A stretch of DNA of 64,000 nt, from the NCBI GenBank assembly GCA_017623675.1, contig JAGAOO010000055.1:1-64000 (forward strand), read 5' to 3'. The notes under the pieces were generated by a model. It was not told where the DNA came from and did no database searches. It saw only the letters and a program-made list of their open reading frames with translations. The position numbers and the translations under genes were made by a program. Origin of the DNA: Lachnospiraceae bacterium (lineage in GTDB: Bacteria; Bacillota; Clostridia; Lachnospirales; Lachnospiraceae). This document shows, one piece after another, positions 41,611-51,835 of this stretch (position 1 is the stretch's first letter; the number at the start of each line of letters is the position of its first letter).

Positions 41611-42885
41611 ATGGTTAAAGCAATCGTGGGAGCCAATTGGGGCGACGAAGGAAAAGGAAAAATAACAGATACATTAGCAAAGGAATCGGATATCATTGTG
41701 CGGTTTCAGGGTGGTGCCAATGCAGGACATACAATTGTAAATGATTATGGTAAATTTGCATTGCATACATTACCTTCCGGTGTGTTTTATAATCATACCA
41801 CCAGCATTATTGGCAATGGTGTAGCTTTGGATATTCCCAAATTAGTAGGAGAAATTAATGAAATTGTTTCAAGAGGAGTTCCAAAGCCAAAGATTTTAGT
41901 ATCGAACCGGGCACAGATAGTAATGCCATATCATATTTTATTTGATACGTATGAAGAGGCACGTTTGGCAGGAAAATCATTTGGTTCCACCAAATCCGGT
42001 ATTGCACCGTTTTATTCTGATAAATATGCCAAGATTGGTTTTCAGGTAAGTGAACTGTTTGATGAAGAAGCATTAAAAGAGAAGATTGAACGGGTTCTGG
42101 TACAAAAGAATGTACTGCTGGAGCATTTATATCATCAGCCGTTGTTAAAGGCAGAAGAAGTGTTTGCTACATTAATGGAATATAAGGAAATGATAGAACC
42201 ATATGTCTGTGATACATCTGCCTATCTGTATCAGGCAATTCAGGATGGCAAGAATATCCTGTTGGAGGGACAGCTGGGTTCCTTAAAAGACCCGGATCAT
42301 GGTATTTATCCAATGGTTACATCTTCCTCTACCTTAGCAGGTTATGGAGCCATCGGAGCCGGTATTCCACCATATGAGATTAAGAAGGTTATTACCGTAT
42401 GTAAGGCTTACTCAAGTGCAGTTGGTGCAGGTGCTTTTGTTAGTGAAATCTTCGGAGACGAAGCGGATGAGTTAAGAAGACGTGGCGGTGACGGTGGAGA
42501 ATATGGTGCGACTACAGGTCGTCCAAGACGTATGGGCTGGTTTGACTGTGTAGCCTCTAAGTATGGCTGCCGGATTCAGGGAACTACGGATGTAGCATTT
42601 ACCGTATTAGATGTATTAGGATATCTGGATGAGATACCCGTATGTACCGGATATGAAATTGACGGTAAGGTGACTACAGATTTCCCAACCACCACTTTAC
42701 TGGAAAAGGCAAAACCGGTGTTGGAAGTATTACCGGGCTGGAAAACAGATATTCGTGGAATAAAGAAATTTGAAGACTTACCGGAAAATTGCCGGAAGTA
42801 TATTGAATTCGTAGAGGAGCATATTGGATTCCCGATTACAATGATTTCTAATGGACCGGGTCGAGAGGATATCATTTATCGATAA
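41611..42885 (+). CDS. purA: adenylosuccinate synthetase
   Basis: A 424-residue enzyme. ATG 41611 follows AGGAGG (41599-41604); the reading frame extends upstream to 41560 without a site. The GTP-binding N-terminus VGANWGDEGKGK, GGANAGHT and LEGQLGS are present, as is SSSTLAGYGAIGAG. It makes adenylosuccinate from IMP, GTP and aspartate, the step before PurB. The first residue of the usual 'QWGDEGKGK' is Asn here, a tolerated variant. It is transcribed from its own promoter. Confidence 0.97.
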   Translation: MVKAIVGANWGDEGKGKITDTLAKESDIIVRFQGGANAGHTIVNDYGKFALHTLPSGVFYNHTTSIIGNGVALDIPKLVGEINEIVSRGVPKPKILVSNRAQIVMPYHILFDTYEEARLAGKSFGSTKSGIAPFYSDKYAKIGFQVSELFDEEALKEKIERVLVQKNVLLEHLYHQPLLKAEEVFATLMEYKEMIEPYVCDTSAYLYQAIQDGKNILLEGQLGSLKDPDHGIYPMVTSSSTLAGYGAIGAGIPPYEIKKVITVCKAYSSAVGAGAFVSEIFGDEADELRRRGGDGGEYGATTGRPRRMGWFDCVASKYGCRIQGTTDVAFTVLDVLGYLDEIPVCTGYEIDGKVTTDFPTTTLLEKAKPVLEVLPGWKTDIRGIKKFEDLPENCRKYIEFVEEHIGFPITMISNGPGREDIIYR

Positions 42886-42909
42886 GGGACAGCCGAAAAG
42901 AGGTATTAT

Positions 42910-43359
42910 ATGGGCTTAACATATACGGTTAAAAAAAGTAAAGCAGGAAGATTGGGATATCGGATTACCGGAATTGTTTTTTTAATCTTAGGAATACTGG
43001 GTATGATTCTGGTTTGGAAGATACCATCTATGCAATTTCTGGTAATTGCAGTTGCATTGGTGGCTGCCTTTTATGGCATTTATCTGATTCGGGCATCCCT
43101 ACGGCAGCAGGCATATGATATCACCTATGAATTTACGGAAGAGCATATTAAACTGAAACTTCATAACGGAGAACGAATCCTGCCCTATGACGAGGTGACC
43201 GGGGTACAATGGATTGAACCAAGTCCGGATATTGATTATTTCATGATTCAGATTCGAACCGCAAAAAAGCAGTACGTATTGCATTTCACGCAGAAACGGG
43301 CATACGGAGAGAAGATATATGCATATCTGAATGAACGGATATCCCAGGATAATGCATAA
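42910..43359 (+). CDS. YcxB-like membrane protein
   Basis: A 149-residue protein. Two helices at about 20-60 (ITGIVFLILGILGMILVW and FLVIAVALVAAFYGIYLI) are followed by a PH-like domain (YEFTEEHIKLKLHNGERILPYDEV then VQWIEP) typical of YcxB-family C-termini. Function is unknown; related proteins are small membrane proteins with a cytoplasmic domain. It starts 24 bases after purA with a moderate AGAGG site and is probably co-transcribed. Confidence 0.7.
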   Translation: MGLTYTVKKSKAGRLGYRITGIVFLILGILGMILVWKIPSMQFLVIAVALVAAFYGIYLIRASLRQQAYDITYEFTEEHIKLKLHNGERILPYDEVTGVQWIEPSPDIDYFMIQIRTAKKQYVLHFTQKRAYGEKIYAYLNERISQDNA

Positions 43360-43384
43360 TTATGCATAGAAAGTGATTTTTTCG

Positions 43385-43413
43385 TTGAAATGCAGTGAAA
43401 AATATAATATAAT
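43385..43413 (+). promoter_or_regulatory. gdhA promoter
   Basis: TTGAAA (43385-43390), 17-bp spacer, perfect TATAAT (43408-43413). The predicted start near 43420 lies only about 20 bases before a terminator hairpin. Confidence 0.75.
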
Positions 43414-43440
43414 AGTACGCAGGACAAAGGCGTCTAATAA

Positions 43441-43471
43441 TCCCTGAAACGTTGTTTGTTTCAGGGATTTT
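43441..43471 (+). terminator. terminator in the gdhA leader (candidate attenuator)
   Basis: TCCCTGAAAC (43441-43450) pairs with GTTTCAGGGA (43458-43467), followed by TTTTATT. It lies between the promoter and gdhA, leaving about 120 bases of leader after it, and so would stop most transcripts unless bypassed. Confidence 0.75.
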
Positions 43472-43544
43472 ATTGCTTATTAGGAAATTGGTAGAAAATG
43501 TGAACCGCGACCTCATGATTTTACTGCCAATAAAGTAACAGTAA

Positions 43545-44927
<1,383 letters not shown>

Positions 44928-44964
44928 CGAGGAACAAAAACAAAACTAAAATTGCATAGATTTA

Positions 44965-45148
44965 TATAATCTGGGTGTGCTGACACCTTAAAAAACTGAC
45001 ATTTTAGCCGGTTCGTAGGCTGGCAAGTTGAGGAGCAACAGAAAAACTCCACAGTTAAACCGTGTGTAGAAGAACGGTTAGTTGGCAGACAACAGAAAAA
45101 TCAGCGTTAAAGAAAATGGAGAAGGTTGTCCGAAAGGGCAACCTTTTT
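44965..45148 (+). ncRNA. structured RNA candidate downstream of gdhA, ending in an intrinsic terminator
   Basis: A -10-like TATAAT (44965-44970) has no good -35, so this could be a processed 3' region of gdhA mRNA or a separate RNA. Visible elements: GGTGT-GCTG-ACACC hairpin; a three-way arrangement with AACTG/CAGTT (44994-44998/45052-45056), AGCC/GGCT (45006/45018) and GGAG/CTCC (45032/45047); AACCGT/ACGGTT hairpin (45058-45079); the 11-base repeat CAACAGAAAAA at 45036 and 45090; and the terminator AGGTTGTCC-GAAA-GGGCAACCT plus T-run (45123-45148). GACAAC (45088-45093) is complementary to GTTGTC in the terminator arm. It does not match a riboswitch, 6S or SRP pattern I know. The rest of this 500-base gap holds the small ORF and AT-rich DNA. 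Confidence 0.6.
45123..45148 (+). terminator. intrinsic terminator with GAAA loop
   Basis: AGGTTGTCC (45123-45131), GAAA, GGGCAACCT (45136-45144), nine pairs with one G-U, then TTTTT. It ends the structured RNA and precedes the small ORF's ribosome site by seven bases. Confidence 0.9.
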
Positions 45149-45165
45149 GTGGCTAAGGAGAATGA

Positions 45166-45231
45166 ATGGCAAAATACAATAAGAAATCTGCATTGCAAAT
45201 TCTACATATGACAGGAGTTGACTCGAAATAG
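45166..45231 (+). CDS. possible 21-residue peptide after the structured RNA
   Basis: ATG 45166 follows AAGGAG (45155-45160) by five bases. The frame encodes a basic peptide beginning MAKYNKKSALQILHMTG and stops with TAG at 45229. Its ribosome site lies directly behind a terminator, as expected of a gene controlled by the upstream leader. It could also be a decayed fragment or chance; I recognise no family. Confidence 0.4.
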   Translation: MAKYNKKSALQILHMTGVDSK

Positions 45232-45427
45232 TGCTTCCCTACCTTTCAGAATTATTATACAATAATTATATGATTGGAAATTTTATTAATAGTGGTGATT
45301 CATAAATTATCAGTATCGGAAGATATGAAAAAACTGATACAGGTAGAACAAAATATGTAAATTTGAGTCTATAAACTTTGATAGAATTTTCAATATAGAA
45401 TGTCATGAAATGAAAAGGATGAAAGTT

Positions 45428-46390
45428 ATGAACCTTGCAGTGATTTTTACCGGTGGTACCATTGGTAGCCGAACAGGAACGGATGGATGGATTGCTCCCA
45501 ATAAGGAACAACCCTATGCTATATTGGAGCAGTACCGAAAAGAATATGAGAATAAAGCAAAAGAGATTGGGTTCGACTGCGTCATGCCGTATCAAATCTT
45601 AAGTGAGAATTTGAATGCCGAGCACTTGATGCTGTTGATTGATACCATACAGGAAAAGGTGCAAAAGAATAGGTATGACGGCATAATCGTCTGCCATGGA
45701 ACAGATACCCTTCAGTATACGGCGGCAATTCTGGATTATGTATTCGCAGATATTACGATTCCGTTGTTTTTGGTATCCAGCAATTATCCCTTAGAAGATA
45801 CCCGTGCCAATGGTCTGGCAAATTTCTATTATGCGGTTGAAAGTGTTCCCAAGAAGCTGCGGGGAGTGTTTGCGGTTTATCAGAATTCGGATGGAAAGAC
45901 CTATATTCATAGAGGAAGCAGGATGTTGGCACACCAGACATTTGAAGATAATTTGTTTAGTATTCATCATAGGTTTGCTGGCTGTTATGATGAACATGGA
46001 ACTTGGATAGAGGGTGAAGGTCTGGCAGAAAAGCCGGAAAAAGTACCGTATCATGGATTGGCTTCCGTTACAGATTCCATTTTGTGGCTTCGGGCATATC
46101 CGGGAATGGCATATCCGGAATTATCTTCAGCAGTAAAAGCAATCGTGTTGGAAAGCTATCATTCCGGTACCATAGCAATTAATTCCGAATTAGAGAGATT
46201 GGCAGAGATGGCGAAAAGGCAAGAAACTCCAATCTATCTGGTGGGTGCAGTTAGTAGTAGCAGTGGTTATGAAACGAAACAAAATTATGCGAGATTAGGA
46301 ATTCATGTATTAGAAAATCAGACCCCTATTGGTGTGTATTGCCGATTATGGTTGGAAATGAGTGCGTGGGAAACGGAAAGTCAGGAGTAA
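45428..46390 (+). CDS. ansA: type I L-asparaginase
   Basis: A 320-residue enzyme. ATG 45428 begins MNLAVIFTGGTIGS, eight to nine bases after AAAAGGAT; in-frame ATGs at 45410 and 45419 lie before or on that site. The first catalytic Thr is in FTGGTIGS and the second triad in VCHGTDTL (Thr, Asp), followed by the conserved Lys/Tyr-containing C-terminal half. It hydrolyses asparagine to aspartate and ammonia in the cytoplasm (no signal peptide). It lies behind gdhA and the structured RNA, a nitrogen-related grouping. The frame overlaps nothing, and the next gene starts one base after the stop. Confidence 0.92.
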   Translation: MNLAVIFTGGTIGSRTGTDGWIAPNKEQPYAILEQYRKEYENKAKEIGFDCVMPYQILSENLNAEHLMLLIDTIQEKVQKNRYDGIIVCHGTDTLQYTAAILDYVFADITIPLFLVSSNYPLEDTRANGLANFYYAVESVPKKLRGVFAVYQNSDGKTYIHRGSRMLAHQTFEDNLFSIHHRFAGCYDEHGTWIEGEGLAEKPEKVPYHGLASVTDSILWLRAYPGMAYPELSSAVKAIVLESYHSGTIAINSELERLAEMAKRQETPIYLVGAVSSSSGYETKQNYARLGIHVLENQTPIGVYCRLWLEMSAWETESQE

Positions 46391-46391
46391 G

Positions 46392-47288
46392 ATGGTAAAA
46401 GGAAATGAACGGATTTCAGGAGCAGAAAAACGTTGGAGTCAATACCGCCAGGAAATTACCGATTATATACAAAAAGAATGTCAAAGTGACGGCAGGCTAT
46501 TGATTCTTGGAGCCGGTGCCTGTGATGATATCGATTTGGAAGAATTATCAGACAACAAAAGAGAAATATGGCTGGCGGATATTAATCAGGAAGCACTGGA
46601 AGCGGCGGTAAGTAAAATTGAAAAGAAACAGCCCGAGGCTGTATCCTGTCTGCGTATTGTGGAGACTGACTTGGTGTGCATTGCGGAACAGGATTATGAA
46701 GAGTATGAAAAAGCATTGCATCAGGGAATGAAAGCAATCCATCAGTGGTGGGAGGATTATTTTAAAAGGCTTCAGGAATCTTACGGTTTTTTACGGGATA
46801 TTCGTAACGCCATGAGACAGGAAGAGATAGAACGGATAGATAGTGCCGTCTGTCTGGGACTGCATAGTCAGCTTTATATGGAGTTGGTACTGCGAACCAG
46901 AAAGCTTCAAACACAACTGGCTTCTGACGTCTATGCCGAAGCTCTTCGATTAATTCAAGAAGCAAACTGTAAAATGGCAGAAGGGTTCATAGAGGAAATT
47001 CGAGGGATTACGAAAAAACTAATCTTGGGATTGGAATACACAACGATTTTTCGAGAAGAAACGGCACTGGAGGAAGCAATATTGCAAACTTTGATGACAA
47101 CGGGAACTTCAGGTTTACAGGCCATGCAGTTATCCAGAGTAGAAGGTGCTTTTCAATTGGAACAGGAATTGGGAAGCTGTTGTCAGCAGAATAAAGTAAG
47201 GCTTATGGACTTTCAGTATTTTTGGTGGCCATTTTTAGAAGAAAAGAGCTATCTTATGGTTATTTTTTCTATTCTGTGTTATAATTAG
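46392..47288 (+). CDS. uncharacterised protein with a SAM-binding-like N-terminus
   Basis: A 298-residue protein. ATG 46392 follows AGGAG (46383-46387). Residues about 30-60 contain LLILGAGACDDIDL and then IWLADINQEALEAA, the motif I and acidic strand-2 features of class I methyltransferases. The rest is helical and Glu/Gln-rich with no clear motif IV, so catalysis is uncertain. The N-terminus is charged (ERISGAEKRWSQYRQEI). It sits between asparaginase and signal peptidase genes, with tight spacing on the left. I cannot assign a function. Confidence 0.6.
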   Translation: MVKGNERISGAEKRWSQYRQEITDYIQKECQSDGRLLILGAGACDDIDLEELSDNKREIWLADINQEALEAAVSKIEKKQPEAVSCLRIVETDLVCIAEQDYEEYEKALHQGMKAIHQWWEDYFKRLQESYGFLRDIRNAMRQEEIERIDSAVCLGLHSQLYMELVLRTRKLQTQLASDVYAEALRLIQEANCKMAEGFIEEIRGITKKLILGLEYTTIFREETALEEAILQTLMTTGTSGLQAMQLSRVEGAFQLEQELGSCCQQNKVRLMDFQYFWWPFLEEKSYLMVIFSILCYN

Positions 47289-47326
47289 AAAACATTAGGA
47301 AGAAAATATCGGAGATTACGGAAGAA

Positions 47327-47995
47327 ATGATAGAAGATAATGAAATCAAGCAAGTGCTGGAGGACGCGAATCAAAAAATCAGTCAGGATTATGAACCGGA
47401 TTCCGGTATTGACGAGGCGGAACACAAAGAGGACAGACTTCAGGAAATAATAAAATCATACGTTTTGCCGGTGCTGTGGGGGATTTTGGCTGCCTTGATT
47501 CTGACCCAGGTAATGTTCTTTCTTGCAGTCGTTCCTACCGGTTCTATGGAAACCACCATTTTGACCGGAGACCGGATTGTGGGAAACCGCATGGTTTACT
47601 GGTTTCAAGAACCAACTTATGGTGAGATTGTTGTATTTTGGAGTGCGGAATACAATGAATTCATGGTGAAACGTGTGATAGGATGCCCGGGAGATACAGT
47701 GGAAATCATGGCAGACGGAGTTTATGTAAATGGCAGAAAAATATCCGATGCATATACACAGGGAAGAACCACCGAGCTGCATATAGGACAGTCTGTGTGG
47801 CAGGTGCCCGAAGATTCGTATTTCTTACTGGGTGATAATCGGGAGAATTCTGCCGATTCCCGCTACTGGAATCAGCCGTATGTGCCGGATGAAGAAATCT
47901 ACGCCCGATACATGTTCCGATATTCGTTAGGAAAAAATGGCTGGTATCTGGATTGGAATGACCCGATTTCATTCTGGGAAGAGAGTGAAGAATAA
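47327..47995 (+). CDS. lepB: signal peptidase I
   Basis: A 222-residue membrane protease. A charged N-terminal extension (1-45) is followed by a single helix (YVLPVLWGILAALILTQVMFF). The catalytic Ser73 is in VPTGSMETT and the general base Lys115 in FMVKRVIGCPGD; box E reads DNRENSADSRYW. It cleaves signal peptides on the outer face of the membrane. Many Lachnospiraceae carry several copies, and this one is of ordinary length. It is followed after 21 bases by an unknown small gene. Confidence 0.96.
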   Translation: MIEDNEIKQVLEDANQKISQDYEPDSGIDEAEHKEDRLQEIIKSYVLPVLWGILAALILTQVMFFLAVVPTGSMETTILTGDRIVGNRMVYWFQEPTYGEIVVFWSAEYNEFMVKRVIGCPGDTVEIMADGVYVNGRKISDAYTQGRTTELHIGQSVWQVPEDSYFLLGDNRENSADSRYWNQPYVPDEEIYARYMFRYSLGKNGWYLDWNDPISFWEESEE

Positions 47996-48016
47996 ACCGA
48001 AAGGGAAGGAAAGACG

Positions 48017-48355
48017 ATGTATCAGGAAAATGTTATATTGTGTGTGTCCTCAAAGTATGAGGAAAAATATTATTTAAATGAAGATTTTGAAAATCTTCCA
48101 TCTTCAATCCAACGGGAATTGCAAATCATGTGTGTATTGTACACGGAGGATATCGGAGGAATTCTGACGTTGGAATTTGATTCGAAAGGAAATTTGAATT
48201 TTATTACCGCCGCAAATGAAGGTGATTTATTATATGATGAAATCGGTAGTGCATTGATGATTAAGAAAATGCGGGAAGAACGAAAGGAATTATTGGAAGC
48301 ACTGGAAATGTACTATAAAGTATTCTTTTTAGGGCAGACCATGGAAGAAGAATAA
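48017..48355 (+). CDS. DUF6145-like small protein
   Basis: A 112-residue soluble protein with AAGGAAAG upstream. The conserved-looking core is CVLYTEDIGGILTLEFD, EGDLLYDEIGSALMIKK and a C-terminal helix with LLEALEMYYKVFF. From memory this resembles a Lachnospiraceae-restricted family (DUF6145), function unknown; the assignment is tentative. It has no signal peptide or helices. Neighbours are lepB and a Dabb-domain gene on the same strand, likely one operon. Confidence 0.65.
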   Translation: MYQENVILCVSSKYEEKYYLNEDFENLPSSIQRELQIMCVLYTEDIGGILTLEFDSKGNLNFITAANEGDLLYDEIGSALMIKKMREERKELLEALEMYYKVFFLGQTMEEE

Positions 48356-48383
48356 ATAATTTAGAAATGAAAGGAGAATGAGT

Positions 48384-48686
48384 ATGATACGTCATGCTGT
48401 TACGTTTGGAATTCAAGGAACAGGAGAATTAACACCAACCCAGGAGGCAGAGAGACTAGGGGAATTACTGAAGGCTTTACCGGAACAGATACCATTTTTA
48501 AAGAAAATGGAGGTAGGTGTAAACTGTGAGAGTGCACCGGAGGACAATGCTCAGCTTATTCTGATTGCTGACTTTGATACAATAGAGGATTGTGCTATGT
48601 ATACCATCCATCCGGCACATGTTGCAGTGGCACAGGAAATCGGAAAAGTTAAGACAAGCCGGTGCTGTGTAGATTATGAAATTTGA
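48384..48686 (+). CDS. Dabb (stress-responsive A/B barrel) family protein
   Basis: A 100-residue protein. ATG 48384 is seven bases after AAGGAG; ATG 48378 is only one base from it. The sequence MIRHAVTFGI, then a helix, KKMEVGVNC and YTIHPAHVAVAQEI is the dimeric alpha/beta-barrel (Dabb) pattern. Some members are stress-induced or act in small-molecule cyclisation; the function here is unknown. It lies in a lepB-coaX gene run. Confidence 0.85.
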   Translation: MIRHAVTFGIQGTGELTPTQEAERLGELLKALPEQIPFLKKMEVGVNCESAPEDNAQLILIADFDTIEDCAMYTIHPAHVAVAQEIGKVKTSRCCVDYEI

Positions 48687-48749
48687 TAATCTGTCTTTCA
48701 TGAAGCATAAGAAGACAAAATGACCGCGATATAAGGAGATTAGTAATAG

Positions 48750-49520
48750 ATGTTAGTAACAATAGATGTAGGAAATTCCAATATTACCATTGGCTTGTTT
48801 AAGGGAGATTCCATTAAAGGAACCTTTCGTATGACGACTAAGATACCCCGTACATCAGATGAATATGGTATTTTCTTTACAGACTTATTGACGGCAAGGA
48901 ATATTCAGGTGAAAGAAGTTCAGGCAGTTATCATTGCATCCGTAGTGCCGGATGTAATGCATTCTTTGACCAGTGGCATCTGGAAGTATTTGCATGTAAA
49001 GCCGATTATTGTCGGGCCGGGAATCAAGACCGGTATCAAACTGGCAACTGAGAACCCTCGAGAGATGGGTGCAGACCGTATTGTAGATGCAGTTGCAGCT
49101 TATGAGTTGTACGGTGGTCCGGTGCTGGTCATCGATTTTGGTACGGCAACGACCCACGATTTGGTGTTGGGCGACGGAAGTCTGGTGGCAGGAGTAACCT
49201 CACCGGGTATTCGTATTTCGGCAAATGCTCTGTGGAATAATGCTGCTAAGCTTCCTGAAATTGAAATCCGCAAGCCGGATAGTATTCTGGCAAAGAACAC
49301 AGTAACCAGTATGCAGGCTGGTTTAATCTATGGCTGCATCGGACAGACAGAATATATTATCCGAAAGATGCAGGAGGAAGCCGGATTAGAGGAAATGAAG
49401 GTTGTAGCAACGGGAGGTCTTGGTAAAATTATTTCGAAAGAAACAACTGCCATCCATGAATATGATCCGGATTTGACATTAAAAGGCTTAAAGCTGATTT
49501 ATGAAAAACAGGGGAAATAG
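48750..49520 (+). CDS. coaX: type III pantothenate kinase
   Basis: A 256-residue CoaX. The phosphate-binding N-terminus [17 protein letters not shown] and the Asp-containing [12 protein letters not shown] and [11 protein letters not shown] are diagnostic of the ASKHA-fold type III enzyme. It phosphorylates pantothenate in CoA synthesis, needs a monovalent cation and is not feedback-inhibited. AAGGAG precedes the ATG. It is followed two bases later by dusB, forming a small operon often seen in Clostridia. Confidence 0.96.
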   Translation: MLVTIDVGNSNITIGLFKGDSIKGTFRMTTKIPRTSDEYGIFFTDLLTARNIQVKEVQAVIIASVVPDVMHSLTSGIWKYLHVKPIIVGPGIKTGIKLATENPREMGADRIVDAVAAYELYGGPVLVIDFGTATTHDLVLGDGSLVAGVTSPGIRISANALWNNAAKLPEIEIRKPDSILAKNTVTSMQAGLIYGCIGQTEYIIRKMQEEAGLEEMKVVATGGLGKIISKETTAIHEYDPDLTLKGLKLIYEKQGK

Positions 49521-49522
49521 AT

Positions 49523-50518
49523 ATGGAAGCCAGAATGGGAACCATTGATATTCAGGATAAATTAATATTGGCACCAATGGCAGGCATTACGGATTTACCA
49601 TTTCGACTGCTTTGTAAGGAACAGGGGTGTGACATTCTGTATACGGAAATGGTAAGTGCAAAGGCGATGTTTTATAAGAATAAGAATACCATTCCTTTGC
49701 TGGCATTAGATAAAAGAGAACAACCCATAGGGTTACAGTTGTTTGGCTCCGAACCTCAGCTAATGGCAGAAATGGCAAAACAAGTGGAAGCAATTGGATT
49801 TGATTTTATTGATGTGAATATGGGTTGCCCCGTGCCAAAGGTGTTTAACAATGGAGAAGGTTCGGCATTGATGAAGAACCCGAAGCTGGTAGGAGAAATT
49901 GTTTCGGCAATGAGCCGGGCAGTATCGGTGCCGGTCACCATTAAAATCCGTAAGGGCATTGATGAAGAACATGTAAATGCAGTGGAAATTGCAAGAATCG
50001 CTGAAGAAAATGGTGCGGCAGCAGTTGCAGTACACGGAAGAACACGTACCCAATATTATGCAGGAGAAGCAGATTGGAATATTATCCGACAGGTGAAGGA
50101 GGCAGTTTCTATACCGGTAATCGGGAATGGGGATATCCTGACAGCAGAAGATGCTTTGCGGATGAAAAAAGAAACCGGTTGCGATGCATTTATGATAGGC
50201 AGGGGAGCCAAAGGGAATCCGTGGATATTTCATCAGATTAAGCAGGCATTGAAGACAGGGGTTGTAGAAGAAAAACCTCCGGTTTCGGAAGTGGTAGCCA
50301 TGATTCTTCAACATTTGGATATGATGATTGCATTTAAAGGAGAATATACCGGTGTGCATGAGATGAGAAAACATGTGTCCTGGTATACAACCGGATATCC
50401 TAACTCTACTAAAATCCGTGGAAAAGTAAATGAAATCGAAACCAGAGAAGAACTGGAAGCTGTTCTGATGCAATGGCAGGAGCAAAGCAAAAACGAAAGG
50501 GAAGAAAGGGGAAGATAG
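49523..50518 (+). CDS. dusB: tRNA-dihydrouridine synthase B
   Basis: A 331-residue flavoenzyme. Conserved features are [24 protein letters not shown] with the catalytic Cys, [17 protein letters not shown] and [11 protein letters not shown], the DusB profile. It makes dihydrouridine in tRNA using NADPH and FMN. It is more canonical than the second Dus at 24250-25260. The start at 49523 has no strong ribosome site and probably depends on coupling with coaX two bases upstream. A nitroreductase gene starts two bases after its stop. Confidence 0.95.
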   Translation: MEARMGTIDIQDKLILAPMAGITDLPFRLLCKEQGCDILYTEMVSAKAMFYKNKNTIPLLALDKREQPIGLQLFGSEPQLMAEMAKQVEAIGFDFIDVNMGCPVPKVFNNGEGSALMKNPKLVGEIVSAMSRAVSVPVTIKIRKGIDEEHVNAVEIARIAEENGAAAVAVHGRTRTQYYAGEADWNIIRQVKEAVSIPVIGNGDILTAEDALRMKKETGCDAFMIGRGAKGNPWIFHQIKQALKTGVVEEKPPVSEVVAMILQHLDMMIAFKGEYTGVHEMRKHVSWYTTGYPNSTKIRGKVNEIETREELEAVLMQWQEQSKNEREERGR

Positions 50519-50519
50519 C

Positions 50520-51062
50520 ATGGAAGCAATCGAATGTATTAAGACAAGAAGAAGCTGTAGAAAGTTTAAGGAGGAAGCAGTTCCTCATGAGATTTTAGAG
50601 GAAGTGGTAGGTACAGCCACCTATGCACCTTCCTGGAAGAATACACAGATTACCCGTTATATTGTGGTTGAGGATAAAGAAAAATTACAGAAGATTGCCT
50701 CTGATTGTGTATTGAACTTTGAATATAATATGAAAACCATCAGCCGGTGTCCTGTTTTAGTAGTGGTTACTATGGTGAAGAATCGGTCTGGATTTGAAAA
50801 GGATGGTTCCTATACCACATCTAAGGAAGATCGTTGGGAGATGTTTGATGCCGGAATTGCAACCCAAACCTTCTGCCTTGCAGCACATGAAAAAGGTCTG
50901 GGTTCTGTCATTATGGGAATCTTTGATGAAGCAAAGATTGCAGAAGTTGTGAATATTCCGGAAGGACAGCAGGTTGCTGCATTGGTAGCAATTGGTTATC
51001 CGATATTCCAGCCGGAAGCACCAAAGCGGAAAGAAGTATCCGAATTATTATCCTTTCAATAA
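50520..51062 (+). CDS. nitroreductase family protein
   Basis: A 180-residue FMN-dependent oxidoreductase. The N-terminus IECIKTRRSCRKFKEEAV and the conserved ATYAPSWKNTQ (FMN contacts) are typical, as is GIATQTFCLAAHEKGLGS. Such enzymes reduce nitroaromatics, flavins or quinones with NAD(P)H. The sequence has no fused domain, and substrate cannot be stated. It follows dusB closely and is convergent with the superoxide dismutase gene. Confidence 0.9.
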   Translation: MEAIECIKTRRSCRKFKEEAVPHEILEEVVGTATYAPSWKNTQITRYIVVEDKEKLQKIASDCVLNFEYNMKTISRCPVLVVVTMVKNRSGFEKDGSYTTSKEDRWEMFDAGIATQTFCLAAHEKGLGSVIMGIFDEAKIAEVVNIPEGQQVAALVAIGYPIFQPEAPKRKEVSELLSFQ

Positions 51063-51068
51063 TGAAAG
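51053..51068. terminator. short stem-loop between convergent genes
   Basis: CTTTCA (51053-51058), ATAA, TGAAAG (51063-51068), extended by TTAT/ATAA across a bulge. It overlaps the nitroreductase stop and is a weak bidirectional terminator candidate. Confidence 0.45.
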
Positions 51069-51073
51069 ATAAC

Positions 51074-51700
51074 TTATTGCTGACTGGCAAGTTGGAACAG
51101 AGTGTCCACATACTCCCAGTTAATTAACTGAAACCAGTTTGCAACGTAGTCAGCTCTACGATTTTGATATTGCAGATAATAAGCATGTTCCCAGACATCA
51201 ATGCATAGAATTGGTTTCTGGGAATTTGTAATTGGGGTATCCTGATTAGCAGTGGTGACTACGGAAAGCTTTCCACCCTTCCATACCAGCCAGGCATAAC
51301 CGGAGCCGAATAACTTGATGGCTGCATTGGTCAGAACCCGGTTAAAATTATCAAAGGATTCAAAATCCCGATGGATGGCATTGGCTAATTCTCCATCCGG
51401 CATGGAAAAACCGTTTCCCTGCATACAGCGAAAATACAATTGGTGATTGTAAACACCACCACCATTGTTCCGAATTCCGGTTTGGATGGTTTCCGGCAAA
51501 TCTTCGATATGAGTCAAAAGATCTTCTAGAGTTTTGTCTTGTAATTTGGGGAAATCCGCCAGAATTCCATTTAAATTATCAACATAGGTTTTATAATGCT
51601 TATCGTGATGGAATTCCAGGATTTCTCTGCATAATTCCGGTTCTAACGCATCATATGGATAGGGTAGAGGTTCTACCTGAAAGGGAAATGTTTCATTCAT
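51074..51700 (-). CDS. sod: iron/manganese superoxide dismutase
   Basis: A 208-residue enzyme, with a GAGG ribosome site before the minus-strand ATG. Metal ligands are visible: His31 in EFHHDKHYKTYVDNLN, His in VYNHQLYF, and Asp and His in CIDVWEHAYYLQY. LFGSGYAWLVW and TTANQDTPI are standard. It converts superoxide to oxygen and peroxide. In an anaerobe it would serve oxygen tolerance. Whether it uses Fe or Mn cannot be told from these motifs. It is convergent with the nitroreductase, another redox gene. Confidence 0.93.
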   Translation of the reverse strand: MNETFPFQVEPLPYPYDALEPELCREILEFHHDKHYKTYVDNLNGILADFPKLQDKTLEDLLTHIEDLPETIQTGIRNNGGGVYNHQLYFRCMQGNGFSMPDGELANAIHRDFESFDNFNRVLTNAAIKLFGSGYAWLVWKGGKLSVVTTANQDTPITNSQKPILCIDVWEHAYYLQYQNRRADYVANWFQLINWEYVDTLFQLASQQ

Positions 51701-51835
51701 TAACAATGTCCTCGCTTTCTGTGAAATATCTTTGCTGGTATTATATGCATTTTAGATTTGAATATACCAATGGGATTTGGTATACTGAAACGGTAACTAT
51801 GATTTTATAAAAACAAATGTAATTGAGATAGGGAT

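Noticed and set aside
43420-43470. Known riboswitch upstream of gdhA
   Set aside because: The 50-base region is too short for a c-di-GMP, glycine or glutamine aptamer, and no consensus sequence of those was recognised.
44965-45148. 6S RNA, SRP RNA or tmRNA
   Set aside because: The sequence lacks the SRP GGAAG/GCAG loop, the tmRNA tRNA-like end and the long closing stem of 6S RNA, so it was listed as an unnamed structured RNA.
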